Part shown: positions 23,878-36,022 of the stretch, piece after piece
How the letters are laid out: each line of letters starts with the position of its first letter
Numbering within the stretch: position 1 is the stretch's first letter
Source: Herpomyces periplanetae
Taxonomy: Eukaryota > Ascomycota > Laboulbeniomycetes > Herpomycetales > Herpomycetaceae
Assembly (NCBI GenBank): GCA_009733715.1
Contig: WMKJ01000021.1
Span: forward strand, 1 to 64,000
Length of the DNA: 64,000 nt
Direction of reading: 5' to 3'
Position numbers and translations under genes: made by a program
The notes under the pieces: generated by a model
Seen by the model: only the letters and a program-made list of their open reading frames with translations
Databases searched by the model: none
Told to the model about the DNA's origin: nothing

Positions 23878-25875
23878 ATGAACGGCTCAACAACGTTAGA
23901 CCCAGTGGAACAGCGAAGACTCGCGTTAAATAAAGCGGGCTTATGGGCTCAAGTATTGGTGATAGCTATTTTAATTGTGTTTCGTACTGTAGAAGTGTAT
24001 ACTGGTAAGCTAATTAATTCGACTTTTTCCGCATGAAGAGCATATAACTTTACACTGTATAGAGAATAATGAAGGTCTCACGATAATTCAACTTTTTGGG
24101 GTTAACAAATTCGCTAGATTGTTTGTCGGATGATAATGATAGATCGTGGCGAGATGAAGGGAAAAACTTATCTAATAGCAAAATCCGGGGGAGTTCAAAG
24201 GGAAAGTGGAAGGTATATCAAGGTTGTGTCGAAATTAGAGAAATTTATAAACGTGGAAAATTTGAGTTTCGACAGCGTGAATGGTCATGGGGATCTTGTT
24301 TATTAGCTCTGCTTGTGGGATTAGCTTTGCTAAATGGTAGAAATGGTTCGTTACTTTTTTTGATAAGGTTGGTTTTCAATGTCAAGGCAAGGCTAATAAC
24401 CACTTTATAGATTTTATTCATGTTACGCGAGGCTTTGGCATGATTGGAGCGTCTCAATTACCTACGGTAGTGATTCTCTCAATTAAGAGCTCTTGTAGCC
24501 CAATTCAGATAATATTAAGGCAATCTCATGAGAGGATTAACAATTTACATCAAGTTTTAGGATGTATTGTTATAGTTCTATTCTCATTACATTCAATCTG
24601 TTATGTATGGTTTTACGTACAAAAAGGATTGTTAAGGGAAAAAATCTATAGTTGGACTGTGTGGAAAGGATTATTTGGCCTTGGAGTATCGTGGACACTT
24701 TGGTTAACATCAAGAAAAGCGATTCGAAGAAATAAATATGGGATGTTTCGTTTAATGCACGCTATAACAGTTCCGTCGTTAATATTTATGTTATATATAC
24801 ACGTTAACTACGCAAGACGGTATGTCTGGCAGGCAGTTTCGTTGATAATGGTGGACTATGTTGGACGATGGTTAAAGACAAATTACTACAAGGCAAGTTT
24901 ATACGAAATACCGGGTACACAACTTATTTGTGTTGAAATCAGTGGGAAAGCGAATGGAGAATATGGGGATGATGATAAGTTATTTAATAAGAAAAGTGTG
25001 GGTCAACACGTCTATATTAACGACGATGGAAGTTCGGGAGACTTTATCAAACTGGTAAAACGAATAACAAGGGGAGAATGGGGAAATCCGTTTACCATTG
25101 TTCAAATTAACGAAAAAAAGGGCAAGAAAAGGGCGAAATTAATTGTACGGATACGCAAAGGAAATACGATGAAGTTCAAAAAGATATGTGAGCAGAATAA
25201 AGGTGAAATAATGTTAATGAGCGTAGAAGGACCATACGGTCAAAGGATACTGGAAAAATTGGAACGTTTAAACTATGAAAAGATTGTGATAATATGTGGA
25301 GGAGTAGGAGGGACGTATGGAGTAGCAGCTTGGAAGCAAATTTATCAAAGATTTTTGACAGATCAAGGCGGATTGCCTCAAGTACGATTTATATGGAGTG
25401 TGAAACGATTGGAAGAAGTCAATTGGGCAATACATGATGATGAGATATATGGGAAGGAAAGGGAAAAGTTTGTAGAGTATATGGAAAAAAGTATTGAAAT
25501 ATATTTAACGGAGAGGAATGAGAATGATACGGAATGGATGAGTACGGATATGGTTAACAAAAGTATGGAATGGAAACAACTTTGGAATAGGTAAGTAAAT
25601 AAGATGAAAGAATATTTAAGGGTTAAGTTTCGGAAATGTGTTAATAAAATATTAGGATACACACGGGAAGAATGGATGTGGGAGCTAAAATAGCGGAACT
25701 GAAGGGGAGACAAGTTGAACAAAGGCGATGGAAGAGTGAATCAAAAAGTGGAATGGCGATACTTATCATTGTATGTGGACCGGAATCAATGGTAAATAGG
25801 GTGAGAGATGAAACCAAAGTACTGATTAAACAAGGGTATAAAATTGATTGGCATGAGGAAGTTTTTGGATGGTGA
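23878..25875 (+). CDS. Ferric reductase-like transmembrane oxidoreductase (FRE/NOX superfamily)
   Basis: Four exons, 23878-24004, 24118-24336, 24411-25590 and 25656-25875, give 581 aa in one frame. The ferric-reductase membrane domain has two bis-His pairs for heme: H-x13-H in LHQVLGCIVIVLFSLHSI and a second in LMHAITVPSLIFMLYIHVNY. It is preceded by RGFGMIGASQLPTVVILS, where this family has RxGxL...LPLL. The FAD-binding barrel has GNPFTIVQI in place of the usual HPFT, then MSVEGPYG. The NAD(P)H domain has ICGGVGGTYG and, after the last splice, IVCGPESMVNRVR, ending EEVFGW as ferric reductases do. It moves electrons from NADPH across a membrane to Fe3+ or O2. Coding sequence is unusually purine-rich. 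Aim14-type proteins are the closest alternative. It converges on the RING gene, 91 bp between stops. Confidence 0.88.
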
Positions 25876-25966
25876 TTCTGAAAGGGTTTTGAAGAGTGGA
25901 TGAAACGAACGAGCAAGTGGAAGGGATATTTCATGGACATAAAGTGTAATAAAATGTTGTTAGGTA

Positions 25967-27955
25967 TCAAGTATGAGAAAGATTTCGAGATGCAAAAGAG
26001 TGATTTGAAGATGATTCTGGAACAGATGGATTAGGTAAAATTAGAGTAGAAGTGGATGGCGTTGCGGATGCGGATGCGGATGCGGGCTGAATGGATGAAA
26101 CATTCCGACTTAATGAGCGATTGTGTAAACGAGTACGAAGATAGGTCAATACAGCCAAACGTTCATCCCGAGAATTGTGATCAGCAGAATTTGCAGCTGT
26201 ACGTCGAGCATTTAAATTATCAAAAAAATGGCCTAAACTTCGTGGTGTTGTAGAATGAACCACATCTCCTGAGTGAGAATTAATACCACCTTCATGAGAA
26301 TTGAATGAAGATAATGAAGATGATGATGAAAATAATTCAAACCAGTCTCGGCGTTCATTAATTAAATTGGAGTTTCCTTGCTGTTGATCATTATTTAATC
26401 TTGAGGTTTGATTTGGTGTTAAATCAATCCGACAAAGAGGACATGTTCCACTAACGTTCAGTAACCAAGGGTCTATACACGGAGGATGAAATTTATGATT
26501 GCATGGAAGTACACGAACATTGTCGCCGATCTTAAAATCTTCCGTACAAATACAACATCCAGGTGTATAATCATCTTTAACAAGAGATTTCTCATTCTGT
26601 AGGGATTGATTATCTTGATATTCCAAAGATTTCGAAAGAGAATTTTGTGGCGCCTGCGCTGTTTCAGTTGGTTGATCAGATTGACAATTATCTTTATTTG
26701 TACGTCCAATTTCGTCATTTTGTGTTATTTCAACTTCTAAACCTGTATCATCCCTTTTTTTCCCTACAGATTCATCTCCATCTACCCTTAATTCTGTATC
26801 ATTTGTCCTTGAAATGTTTTCCATACTTTCAACATTTCGATCTTCATATTTCACGATGGGTAATGTATCTAGCATGGCCCTTGCTAATCCCCTAGCTCGA
26901 CTCTGTCGAACTTGTCCCAACTCATTTCTCGGACCATATCGTTCAGGATGTCGATGCGCCCTTATGGCTCCGGATACTATAATTATAAGAAATAATGTTG
27001 TAATTATACCCGTTATACTATACAATATTATCATTGCCACCGCAGTTGTAGGTGATGATTGATTGTTCGTATATCCGTTTCTCGGTACTTGTTGAAACCT
27101 TGAATCTTCCTTGAATAATATTCCTTCGTCTTGAAATTTTCTATGCGCCAGTATTGCGGGTAATCCAAAATCAACTTTACTTAGAGTTGTATTAGTAGAT
27201 GAAGTAGTATTAACCATGTCAACCAATTTTCGGCTATTCGCAACTCGTATCATACTGAATATGTATTTACTCTTTGCTGCAACTTCATCTTTTTTCGATT
27301 CTATCGCGCAAAAATTCCTTTCCAAATTATAAAGTATAACAGCCAATGTGTTCCGTTCTAAAGCTGCTATAATTATGGACGATGCAGATATCAACCCACT
27401 TGTCCTCGACTGTGATAATGATGAAGTTAACCGTGAGTTCACACTTGCCTTGTCATATTCATTGCTATTACAATTTATCAATGCAATGGTCGAATTTGTT
27501 ACGGTATCAACATTCTGCTGTGTTATTCGTCTAAGTGTTCCATTTAACGAAAAATCCTGTGGAACAACCCGGCAAACCATTAGCAAATAACTTGATCATT
27601 AATCCATCCTCAAAACCGTGATAATAATCAGTATTTACATTCTCATTTTTTTCAACTTATTGTATTATAAGATGAACTTTGACAATTCCTCCGTGTACAC
27701 TCTTCATTTACTTACCGTTCCAACCTGTGCTGCTGCATTTGTTAACGGCGCAACGTTAAACGATTCCGCCTCTTCACTCGAACCATCATCCTTTCTAGCC
27801 ACACCCAGCACTACTCCACTTGACGCCAGTAATGATTCCACCTGATTCCACGAATCTGCCGGCATAACATTCAAATCTCTAATAAGTCCCACAACTGCTT
27901 CTGCTGTCAATGATGCTCCTACCACTATGTATGTATAAATTGTCCTAACGCGCAT
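25967..27955 (-). CDS. PA-TM-RING type E3 ubiquitin ligase
   Basis: Two exons, 27955-27716 and 27556-25967, give 609 aa. A hydrophobic N-terminus (about 1-25) suggests a signal peptide or anchor. A lumenal region (to about 230) occupies the place of a protease-associated domain, though its motifs are weak. A single transmembrane helix (IILYSITGIITTLFLIIIVS) is followed by AIRAHRHPERYGPRN, a juxtamembrane block conserved in fungal members. A RING-H2 finger at about 410-455 has all ligands: CCICTEDF, LPCNHKFHPPCIDPWL and CPLCRIDL. The C-terminus is Ser-rich with an Ala-Ser repeat encoded by GATGCG units. It would ubiquitylate membrane cargo in the endomembrane system; substrates are unknown. 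Confidence 0.87.
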
Positions 27956-30414
27956 ATTTCTGTCCTATTTTGGCCTCTTAACTCGCTAATATAACTTATC
28001 GAACTGCCCTCTGTTGCTTTAATTGATTGCGTTCAATTTCCCTGTTCTCTATTAAGCGCTTTTTCAAAGCCCCCGTTAAATAACTTTGTCGTGGTCGTGT
28101 CCACTCCCCTGATTTGATCGCTACCGCCGCCACCACCACCACCACCACCACCACAATTACTACTACTACGACCAGTTGACCTTGAAAATGTGATGAAGAG
28201 CAATTATGAATATTCTAAATATCCCTTTATGGTCTGCCCTCTTTAAATGCCCAATTCCTCCGTACTCTCACCTTTCAAAAACCACCAACTTTCCAGTATC
28301 CCTTTTCGTAACCTAAGCCCGCCTCGATACCTGTCCAAAAATATTGCCCCCAATTGTCGTAGATCATTCTCCACGACTATCTATTCTTTAGTTAAATTCA
28401 CTTAATTATTTCACCCCAATGCTAAACTAATCTTGTTAAGTTTAATTTAAACTTTTAAATGAGACTATAAATTCTTTCACTTACACAATTAATTAACCGT
28501 AAGTTCTCTTCAATACTAAATTCATAAACCTGTCAAACTGTTAACCATTTTTTCAGATGGGAAAGGGGTTTTTTTAAAATTTCATTATTAAAACGACAGC
28601 TTAATTCATCATTTCTTCTCATAACCATATGTTAAACTTCATTGCCCAAAATATTTAACTAACCTTCCAAATTCACCTTTTCCCCACAAATCTCCTGCAC
28701 CATCCCAATCCTGAACGTAAATCTGTCTACACTAAACTATACTCTCTTTTCACTTTTCTTTCCCCTTAATCCTTCTCCACCGTCCTTGAAATCTAAAATA
28801 TTTTGCCCTTGTCACATGACCTTGAATTCGGAACAAGATTTATCCGTTCGCCCTAATGCCGTCTCGTCTCCTTAATACTTTGTTTCGTCTTTAAACTCCG
28901 AAAATGTTTGAGAAAAGTGGGTCTTCCGAGAGCCGCTTTCCTTTTCGTATCAAACTTACCCCTGAATTTTTCACACTTGCTCCTTCTCCTGTAATAACTT
29001 TCTTTCCTATTTAGGTGTTCATCCCGTTACTTTTTGCCTTACCCAACGGCTTTTTCTAACGGTCGCCCAAATGGAAGTTTTGTGATTTTGCAAATTTGGT
29101 TTGCCCAATATTAAATGGTTTGCATAGGTTCTCTCTTCACTTCTCACATCTTGAATTAGTTAGCTAGACTTTTTTCCCATAAATTCTTAATTAGTATTCC
29201 TTCATTCTAATCTGATAAATACTTACACTTTAATCCCACCACTTGTTTCGTGTGTACCCGTGTTGATAATTTTCACCGCTTCTAAATTATTTCACACTCT
29301 AATAATCATAAACATGCATGCATTAACTATTTCCTCTTCCATTTATCACAATCTTATATTTATTTTCGTACCTCTTCATGATACATCATAATTCGTTATT
29401 CGTACTCCCCCACATATCCCAGAATGACTCCCTGTTCTATACTGTCTTTCCCATTACCGTTAGCCTATTCATCTCAGGTTACCAAGAGTTGAAACCTTGC
29501 TGAAACTATCATTATGCTATTCATTTGAAATACTTTCCGTGCATATAATCCGTCATGATTCGACCTATGAAACATTATCTATTGCATGTTGCACTATTTA
29601 CCTGCACTTTCGCCGGCATTACTTGTCCTTGGCAAACACCCGCATAAACTTATCGCTTCGCTGCTTAGTTTCACTCACCTTTACTCCACTCTTACTGCTC
29701 TGCATTAGTCTATACTCACAACAGTTTTAGTCCATTTTACACTGTTGCATTCTCACCCGAGCACACCTTTTTTATTTCAAACTCTGCAAAGCCACACACT
29801 GATAGATTAAGTCCAGTTCTCATTACATGGATATATCGAATTTATACGATGTCCCTTGGATTATTCTATCATGGTTCTTGTAAAAGTTGTCTATACACAC
29901 GTGTAGCCGTTCCATGTGGATAAATATCGCTAAGTTAACATGTTACTGCCTGCGATTTACCCACTTAATGCTGGTGACCGTTATCTAGCCTCCTTGTCCA
30001 ATAAAAATCTTAGCTCAACTAAAAGCCCTTATCTTCTCATTTTGTCCACTAAACTCTCGTAAACCATGTAGATTATATCCGGTAAATTTCTTCCAACAAC
30101 CTTCGAAATAATCTAAACCATGTCAAACCATCGCATCTTAGTCTCATGAACATCTGAAAAAAATTCACCACTCGCCGTGTAAACCACGCTCAACTATGAC
30201 AAATGTACCATTTAAATATTAAATTTACTGCATAAAGTATTGAATCCATTTAGCTTTCTAGCTTACACATCGATGGGAGTAGCCCACATAGTACCTGTAA
30301 TGAATTAAGAACCAGATATTAATGATATAATAAATGCATAAATGTCCATGTCGGCTCATATTCCAACAGGCAATTCCTGGAAACAAGCAAGCATGAGTAC
30401 CCACCTTTAGTGTT
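27956..30414. other. Intergenic spacer, 2.5 kb, C-rich on the + strand
   Basis: No coding sequence is recognised. It is upstream of the RING gene and downstream of the TFIIIC gene (both - strand). It contains a trinucleotide CCA/CCG repeat at 28123-28154. Bases 28,681-28,740 have about 20 C and 4 G. A balanced part rich in TTTTCG at about 28,790-29,110 may be a promoter core. This is the one long C-rich domain with no + strand gene immediately to its right. Confidence 0.5.
28123..28154. repeat. (CCG)n(CCA)n trinucleotide repeat
   Basis: ACC/GCC units are followed by about eight CCA units, and a few TAC units come after. It lies about 170 bp upstream of the RING gene start and is non-coding. 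Confidence 0.85.
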
Positions 30415-32517
30415 TCATGGTAAGCCTAAATCTTCAACGCGTACAAGTCCACAACCCATGCCTGCAGCTGCCCAGGTTCCCCAGTTAACATTAGGATTCC
30501 AAGCTACACGAGTAACGGCACTTTCTTCCTCGTAAACCGTGGAAAAAACGATGCCGTTGTAACGATTCCATATGGTAACAAAATCATCGTGATCACCAAC
30601 ATTTCGAGATCGCTTACAGTTTGTATCGGTATTATTGGCATCTGTTTCAAGATTGTCACAATGTTTACCACCTCTAACCTTCCCTTTAGTATTCTTATTA
30701 ACCACAGTTCCACCTTCACCTGTAGATGTTACAACTGAACTCGGGGCTGACCACGCTGACTTTTCCAGTAAATAGCCTTCCGTAAAGCGACTTTTACCAC
30801 GTCTGCGAATTGACGTGGATAGCGTACCGGGTTCATGGTCATTAATTTCACACCACTCATGATGAAACCATATTCCACGATATCCACCGGCTTTCTTGTG
30901 GGTAGACAATCGTGTTAGTATATCAACCCCCGCTGCAATACCATCAATACATCCAATTAAGGCGCCAGCATGTACACTTGATGTTGCGATGCACGCTGCA
31001 GGCGAACCAAGTCGTGAAACCAATATTTCATTTTGAAAATGAAGAACAGGAAGTGCTTGAAGTAAGTAATTTTCATCAACGATCAGTAAACATTGTGAAT
31101 AATCATGAAAGGCGACTGTCATGGACGCAATTCGTTTGCGCGGTGAATCAACGTAATCTTGACTTGGAAAGGGTGTCCAGCTACCATGACACGTTGAAAG
31201 GTCAACCAATCGATTATAACCGGACATTGAAGAGACTGCTATAAGAGAAGGTCGAGATGGGTGTAAAGATGTTATATTAGTGATGTATGTAGTGTGAATT
31301 GGTTGGTAAAAAAATGGTACGGTTGACTCGGGAGGCAGGGATTCTCCGGACTGAAAAGCATGAGCAGAATTACGCAAACATGTAGCAAGATCCCACACGG
31401 CAACGCAACCGTTAGCACAACCTGCCGCAATACAACGAGGTGAAAGCCAAGCAAGAGTAGAGCATACTGTTCCTGGTGGCCTGGACTCGAACGCACACGA
31501 CGAAATTTTCAAGTAAACTGTTGTATGACTGCTGGACTTTCTTGAATATTCAACTTGGATTACACGGATACAACCATCGGTCCAAATACCGGCTAAGAAC
31601 CCCAATTCAATATGGTCGTCCTTGGTATCTCCCAAGGGTGATACGGTGGTCATGGGGCACCACTTTAAACAACGAGGAGCGCCCCACTCAAAGGAAAAAA
31701 CGGCTTCAAGGGTGGGTGAAACAGAATAGTCCATTTGACTATGATGTTGGGGGTCAGTGGAACCTTGAAAGGACCATATTTGAAAGTGAGAAGGGTAAGA
31801 AAGGTGCGGATGAAAAGCGGGGGACAAGGAAGCGAGATTGGCAGGGTCATGTTGACGATGAGATTCATCGAAGGATGGGATAGATGAAATGAGTAAATAC
31901 TGACGGGAGTAAGGGCAATTCGGCGCCCAATCAAGGCAGTTTATTTTACCACCAATGTTGATGAGCCAGCCTTGTTTAAGGAATCGATGATGTTGGGTAA
32001 AAGGAGGAAGGATTTTACTTCCGGATGAAGTTGGGGACTCAGGAAAAGGCCAGGCTATGCCAAAGTTCAAGCACGTACCGACTGGTAGCTGAACGGATAT
32101 TTGATGATCGAGTGCGCCTAGAATAACCGTATGCTCGGAGGAATTTGGTTGGGGCAAGGATTGTGTTAAAACAGCAGACGAAGCGACAGTAAAAGTTTGA
32201 AGTTTGGTGAAAACATTCATTAGATTGGTAGCGAATAGCCAATTCCACGCCGAAGAGATTTCACCATCTAGTTTATCATCATAAAAGTAACTTTTACGCA
32301 ATCCACCACGACCAAATTCATTTTCACTACGGGTTGGCCAGACAATTTGATAAGTCCATTTATTTAAAACTCGGGCTCCCGTAAGATAGTCGTTGGGAAA
32401 GTTTCCATATAGATATTTTAACCGGGATAATTGAGATTGCGTGATTTTGAATTCTTGTTCACGGTCATCATCTTGGCACAAAAGACTGGAATTAGTGACG
32501 TTATGGTTAACATTCAT
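30415..32517 (-). CDS. TFIIIC subunit of the Tfc6/Sfc6 WD40 type (RNA polymerase III)
   Basis: Single-exon protein of 700 aa. The repeats resemble the beta-propeller of Sfc6/Tfc6/GTF3C2: GGKINCLDWAPNCP, FQIWSFQGS, FEWGAPRCLKWCPM, LGFLAGIWTDGCIRVIQVE and ALAWLSPRCIAAGCANGCVAV, with a later ESAVTRVAWNPN repeat near the C-terminus. The order of CLDWAP, WG..CLKWCP and WTDG..RVI is the signature I rely on. Together with Tfc3 the yeast subunit contacts the B box of tRNA genes. An N-terminal charged segment (about 1-40) precedes the propeller. A different nuclear WD40 protein cannot be excluded. The bases around the ATG (32517) show no upstream in-frame extension. Confidence 0.7.
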   Translation of the reverse strand: MNVNHNVTNSSLLCQDDDREQEFKITQSQLSRLKYLYGNFPNDYLTGARVLNKWTYQIVWPTRSENEFGRGGLRKSYFYDDKLDGEISSAWNWLFATNLMNVFTKLQTFTVASSAVLTQSLPQPNSSEHTVILGALDHQISVQLPVGTCLNFGIAWPFPESPTSSGSKILPPFTQHHRFLKQGWLINIGGKINCLDWAPNCPYSRQYLLISSIPSFDESHRQHDPANLASLSPAFHPHLSYPSHFQIWSFQGSTDPQHHSQMDYSVSPTLEAVFSFEWGAPRCLKWCPMTTVSPLGDTKDDHIELGFLAGIWTDGCIRVIQVEYSRKSSSHTTVYLKISSCAFESRPPGTVCSTLAWLSPRCIAAGCANGCVAVWDLATCLRNSAHAFQSGESLPPESTVPFFYQPIHTTYITNITSLHPSRPSLIAVSSMSGYNRLVDLSTCHGSWTPFPSQDYVDSPRKRIASMTVAFHDYSQCLLIVDENYLLQALPVLHFQNEILVSRLGSPAACIATSSVHAGALIGCIDGIAAGVDILTRLSTHKKAGGYRGIWFHHEWCEINDHEPGTLSTSIRRRGKSRFTEGYLLEKSAWSAPSSVVTSTGEGGTVVNKNTKGKVRGGKHCDNLETDANNTDTNCKRSRNVGDHDDFVTIWNRYNGIVFSTVYEEESAVTRVAWNPNVNWGTWAAAGMGCGLVRVEDLGLP

Positions 32518-34095
32518 AAAAACACGTAAAATAATCGGGACCTAGTTCAGGAAGTGTGAAAATAATTCAACGCACGAAGTTTGAGAATGGCGACGATGTT
32601 GAATGTGTAGATATATAATGTCTAATTTAATGTGATCAATATAACGGAGGACAAAATATATTGATGGAAAATTTTTATGTGATTTTACCAATAATTTTAA
32701 TGGGAATAGAAGAGAATGAAAATTTTCTTGATACAGGTAAAAATTCAGTTGGTAGATTATTTTTTATTATATGAAAATTTGCAGAAAAAATCGCCAAATT
32801 TTCTCTTCGAAATTGACATGAAACGCCACATCATCAGCCACAGACCCATTAGATAAGATTTCGGAAAATTTGTATTACCGAACGCAGGTTCAACTCTTAA
32901 TAAGCAAATTACGAAAAGAAGTTCTACGTCAGATAGATGAAACGAATCAACTCAATCTATGCTGCTAAAGTCAAATGTCCAGATGAAATGAGGTCATGTG
33001 AGTGTGAACACGTGACTGAAACCGTAAGTTGGATTCCCCTCGAGGTTTGGGAGGAAACCGGATGGATAATGAAAATCAAGGTTATAAGGGCATTAATTAA
33101 GATTTGGTAGAGGATAGGATAGGTTAAGTTAGGTAAAGAAAATAATGGACAGGAATTATATTTAAGGAAATAGTAAAAGTTTCAAAGATGCTAACCCAGG
33201 CATTAACTGAATATAGATTTCTTAAATGTTATCAGACCATTCAACAGAACTACGTTGACATACTTTTTTGGAATTACGACATAATTTATATTAATATCGA
33301 TCGAAGTGACAGAATCTGATACCGGGTAGTTATTTGAGGAATCCTCTCTAGTAAACTTGGAATAATTAGGGGTGAGAATTACGAGATTATGTGGAAAGCA
33401 AGTGATAAGGATGAAAACGTGATTGAAAAGAAGTGACATATTGGGTAGAATGAGGTAGGAGCTGTGAGGGATATGAGTAACAAAAGTTCAAAGACTGAAG
33501 TGGACTGGCAAAGTGGGATAGATACTAAATGGACAAAATGTTTGGGGAGGATTGAAGATAGAGAATTAGTTGCCAGTAAGGCAAGAAAATTAAGGAAAAG
33601 TGAATTCGATTAGCGGAGAGTAGTAAGACATGAGTGAACGAGCAGGTGTAAAGGAAAATTTGTAGATAAGCCGAAAGTAAATGGGTAAAATGAAACTGAT
33701 AGAAAACGATTCAAAGTTTCTTAAGGAAAAATCACCGAGTCGAAGCACTGACAACGGCAGAGATATGGTTACAAAAGCGGATAGGGAAATGATTGGACGG
33801 GTAACCAAGTAATCTAGTAGAAGTTAAAAGAACATCTGACGAAGCGTGTCACTTGAATGGTGAAGTCTAGATCAAGGTAACTAAGTATATAGGGGAATGT
33901 GACATAAAAAGGACATGATCTCGAGGTAAGTCTACGTGATACCAAGCAACTTTTCACTTGTAACATGCAACGAGAAAGAATCCGTGATATTAACATGACA
34001 ATAATAAGATACACGAAAAAAATGAAGACCTATGCACGAAAAAGAAATCTCGAATCGCGGAAATTTTCCGGACCCCAAAAAACCAAGTCAACGAA
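32518..34095. other. Intergenic spacer, 1.6 kb, G-rich on the + strand
   Basis: It lies upstream of the TFIIIC gene and downstream of the DHA2 transporter. No coding sequence is seen. The bias is strong (33,541-33,600: 19 G, 3 C), i.e. pyrimidine-rich on the sense strand of the TFIIIC gene. One CACGTG box at 33009-33014, about 490 bp upstream of the ATG. Confidence 0.5.
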
Positions 34096-36022
34096 TTAGG
34101 CAGCGACAGATGTAGTACGGGGACCGTTTTTACCCTTTATGGATATCCATTTTAAGAAAAAGACAACGAAGAAGGAAAGAACGCTCATCGCAACTGAAGC
34201 ATACCAGGTTTGGGTAAGAGCTTTTGAGTATTGGGTGAGTATTTGAGGAAGGAACTTGGCGTAGGGACCACGAAGAATGGTCGGCTGTAATTCGGAAACA
34301 CTGGAAGTTAAGAATGTTGCGCTCTGTTGAGGAGGAAGAACTTTACGCATATTCGTTGCTAAACGATTTGCGAAAATATTATTACCAACGGACGCAAAAA
34401 GCGCACCACCAAATGTGCTACTGAACATTATTACAGCAGTGCCAATGGGTACATCGGCATGAGAGAGAGCGGCTTGAACGGCGATAAGAGGTTGTTGAAG
34501 TCCTGCGCCTGAACCTACTCCGTAAAGTAATTGATAACCAACCCAAGCGGCGGGAGAAGAATAAGGTGTCAGGGTTGTTAAAAGACCAGCACCGATAGTT
34601 GTTAAAATGGACGAAAGGAACATGAAAGGATTATAATAACCAATCATGGATATAAGCACACCGGAAATAATTGTAGATATAACATGGGCGAGAAGCATTG
34701 GTAGATTCATCAGACCGGATTTAGTGGCAGATGCATGCTTCACGGCTTGAAAGTAAATGGGCAAATAAAATATAAGAATGAAAAATGAGCCACCTATCAA
34801 TACGGAAAATAGAGCACCGGCCCAAACGTTTCGGTTGGCCAAAAGACGGGGGGGGACGGTAGCAAGATCACGCTTGTAAAACTGGATACCGACGAATATA
34901 GCAATAAGGAAGAAGAAGAAGCAAAATAACAGGATTATGCGCCAGTTACTGAAAGGGTATTCTGAGCCACCCCATTGTAAAGCCAAAAGTATACATATAA
35001 CGGCGGGAAAGAAGAAGAATAACCCTTCAAGATCGAAAAGGCGTAACTGGCCCATGAGGGATCGGTTGGCGAGTTTAACGGCGGGCGGGGAACTCTTAAC
35101 AAAGAGGGTAATAAAGAGGAGGGTAAGGGCACCAAACGGTAGATTGAAGTAGAAACACCACCTCCAAGTAACCTTATCAGCAAAGAAACCACCTAAGGGA
35201 GGACCGGCAACGGAAGCTATACCGTATATACCAGTGATTATACCAGTATAAGTAGGACGTTTAACGGGGGGAACGGATGAAGCAATTATTAGGACAGCAC
35301 CAGATATTATGCCGGCACCGCCTAAGCCTGCGACTGCACGGCCAACAATAAGTGCAACAGAAGATGGTGCAATCCCACAAATGAAAGACCCGACTTCAAA
35401 GATTATGATAGCAACGATGAAGACAAATTTGACGGGATAATGGGTGAATAATTTTCCGTAGGCCAATTGAAAGGCACACATTGTAAGTAAATATGATGAG
35501 GCATACCCTGGTTAACGAGGTAATGGACATAAAGTTAGTTGAGTGAAGTGGGGGCGGGGGCGGGGGTGGGGTGGGTAGGGGAGAAGAAGAATTAAGGATT
35601 AGAAAGGAAGAGGAAAACATGAGATGGGAAAGGCAGCGAACAAGAGTGAAATAACAATGATAACAAGGGAAGATGTTGTCAAGGCACTTACAGCCAACAT
35701 CACCAAGGGAATTGAATCCCTCAACAATGCGAGGTATGGCAGTAGCTAAAACCGTATTATCCAAGGCCATACAAAATACTGCCAGACTAAGGCCGATGAG
35801 GATAAAGATAAATTTGATAAATGAGGGATACTCGGGTTCAGGGCCATATTCATTTTCGGAAGAAAATGGAGTTTCTTTAGTGTTATCATTTAATGCTGAA
35901 ACTGAGTTAATTTTTTTGCCTGATCTCATGGGCAAACTTTTTTCATTATTGCAACCAACACCCGTAGTAGGGGCTGCATCTTCAGCGGCCGAATCAACAT
36001 CAGTTGACGAATAATTATTCAT
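34096..36022 (-). CDS. DHA2-family (14-helix) major facilitator drug/H+ antiporter
   Basis: Two exons, 36022-35692 and 35507-34096, give 580 aa. A hydrophilic N-terminus of about 75 residues leads into TM1 (FIFILIGLSLAVFCMALDNT), with the D-x-T and TAIPRI motif of DHA2 proteins. The splice restores GDVGWYASSYLLTMCAFQL, the conserved helix-2 entry. Then come GRAVAGLGGAGIISGAVLI and the antiporter motif C region GIYGIASVAGPPLGGFFADK followed by VTWRWCFYFNLPFG. About 14 hydrophobic segments follow in order. Relatives export toxins, drugs or siderophores; the substrate is not predictable here. The start chosen is MNNYSSTD; an ATG 90 bases upstream is also in frame. No biosynthetic genes flank it, so it is not obviously part of a cluster. 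Confidence 0.92.
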
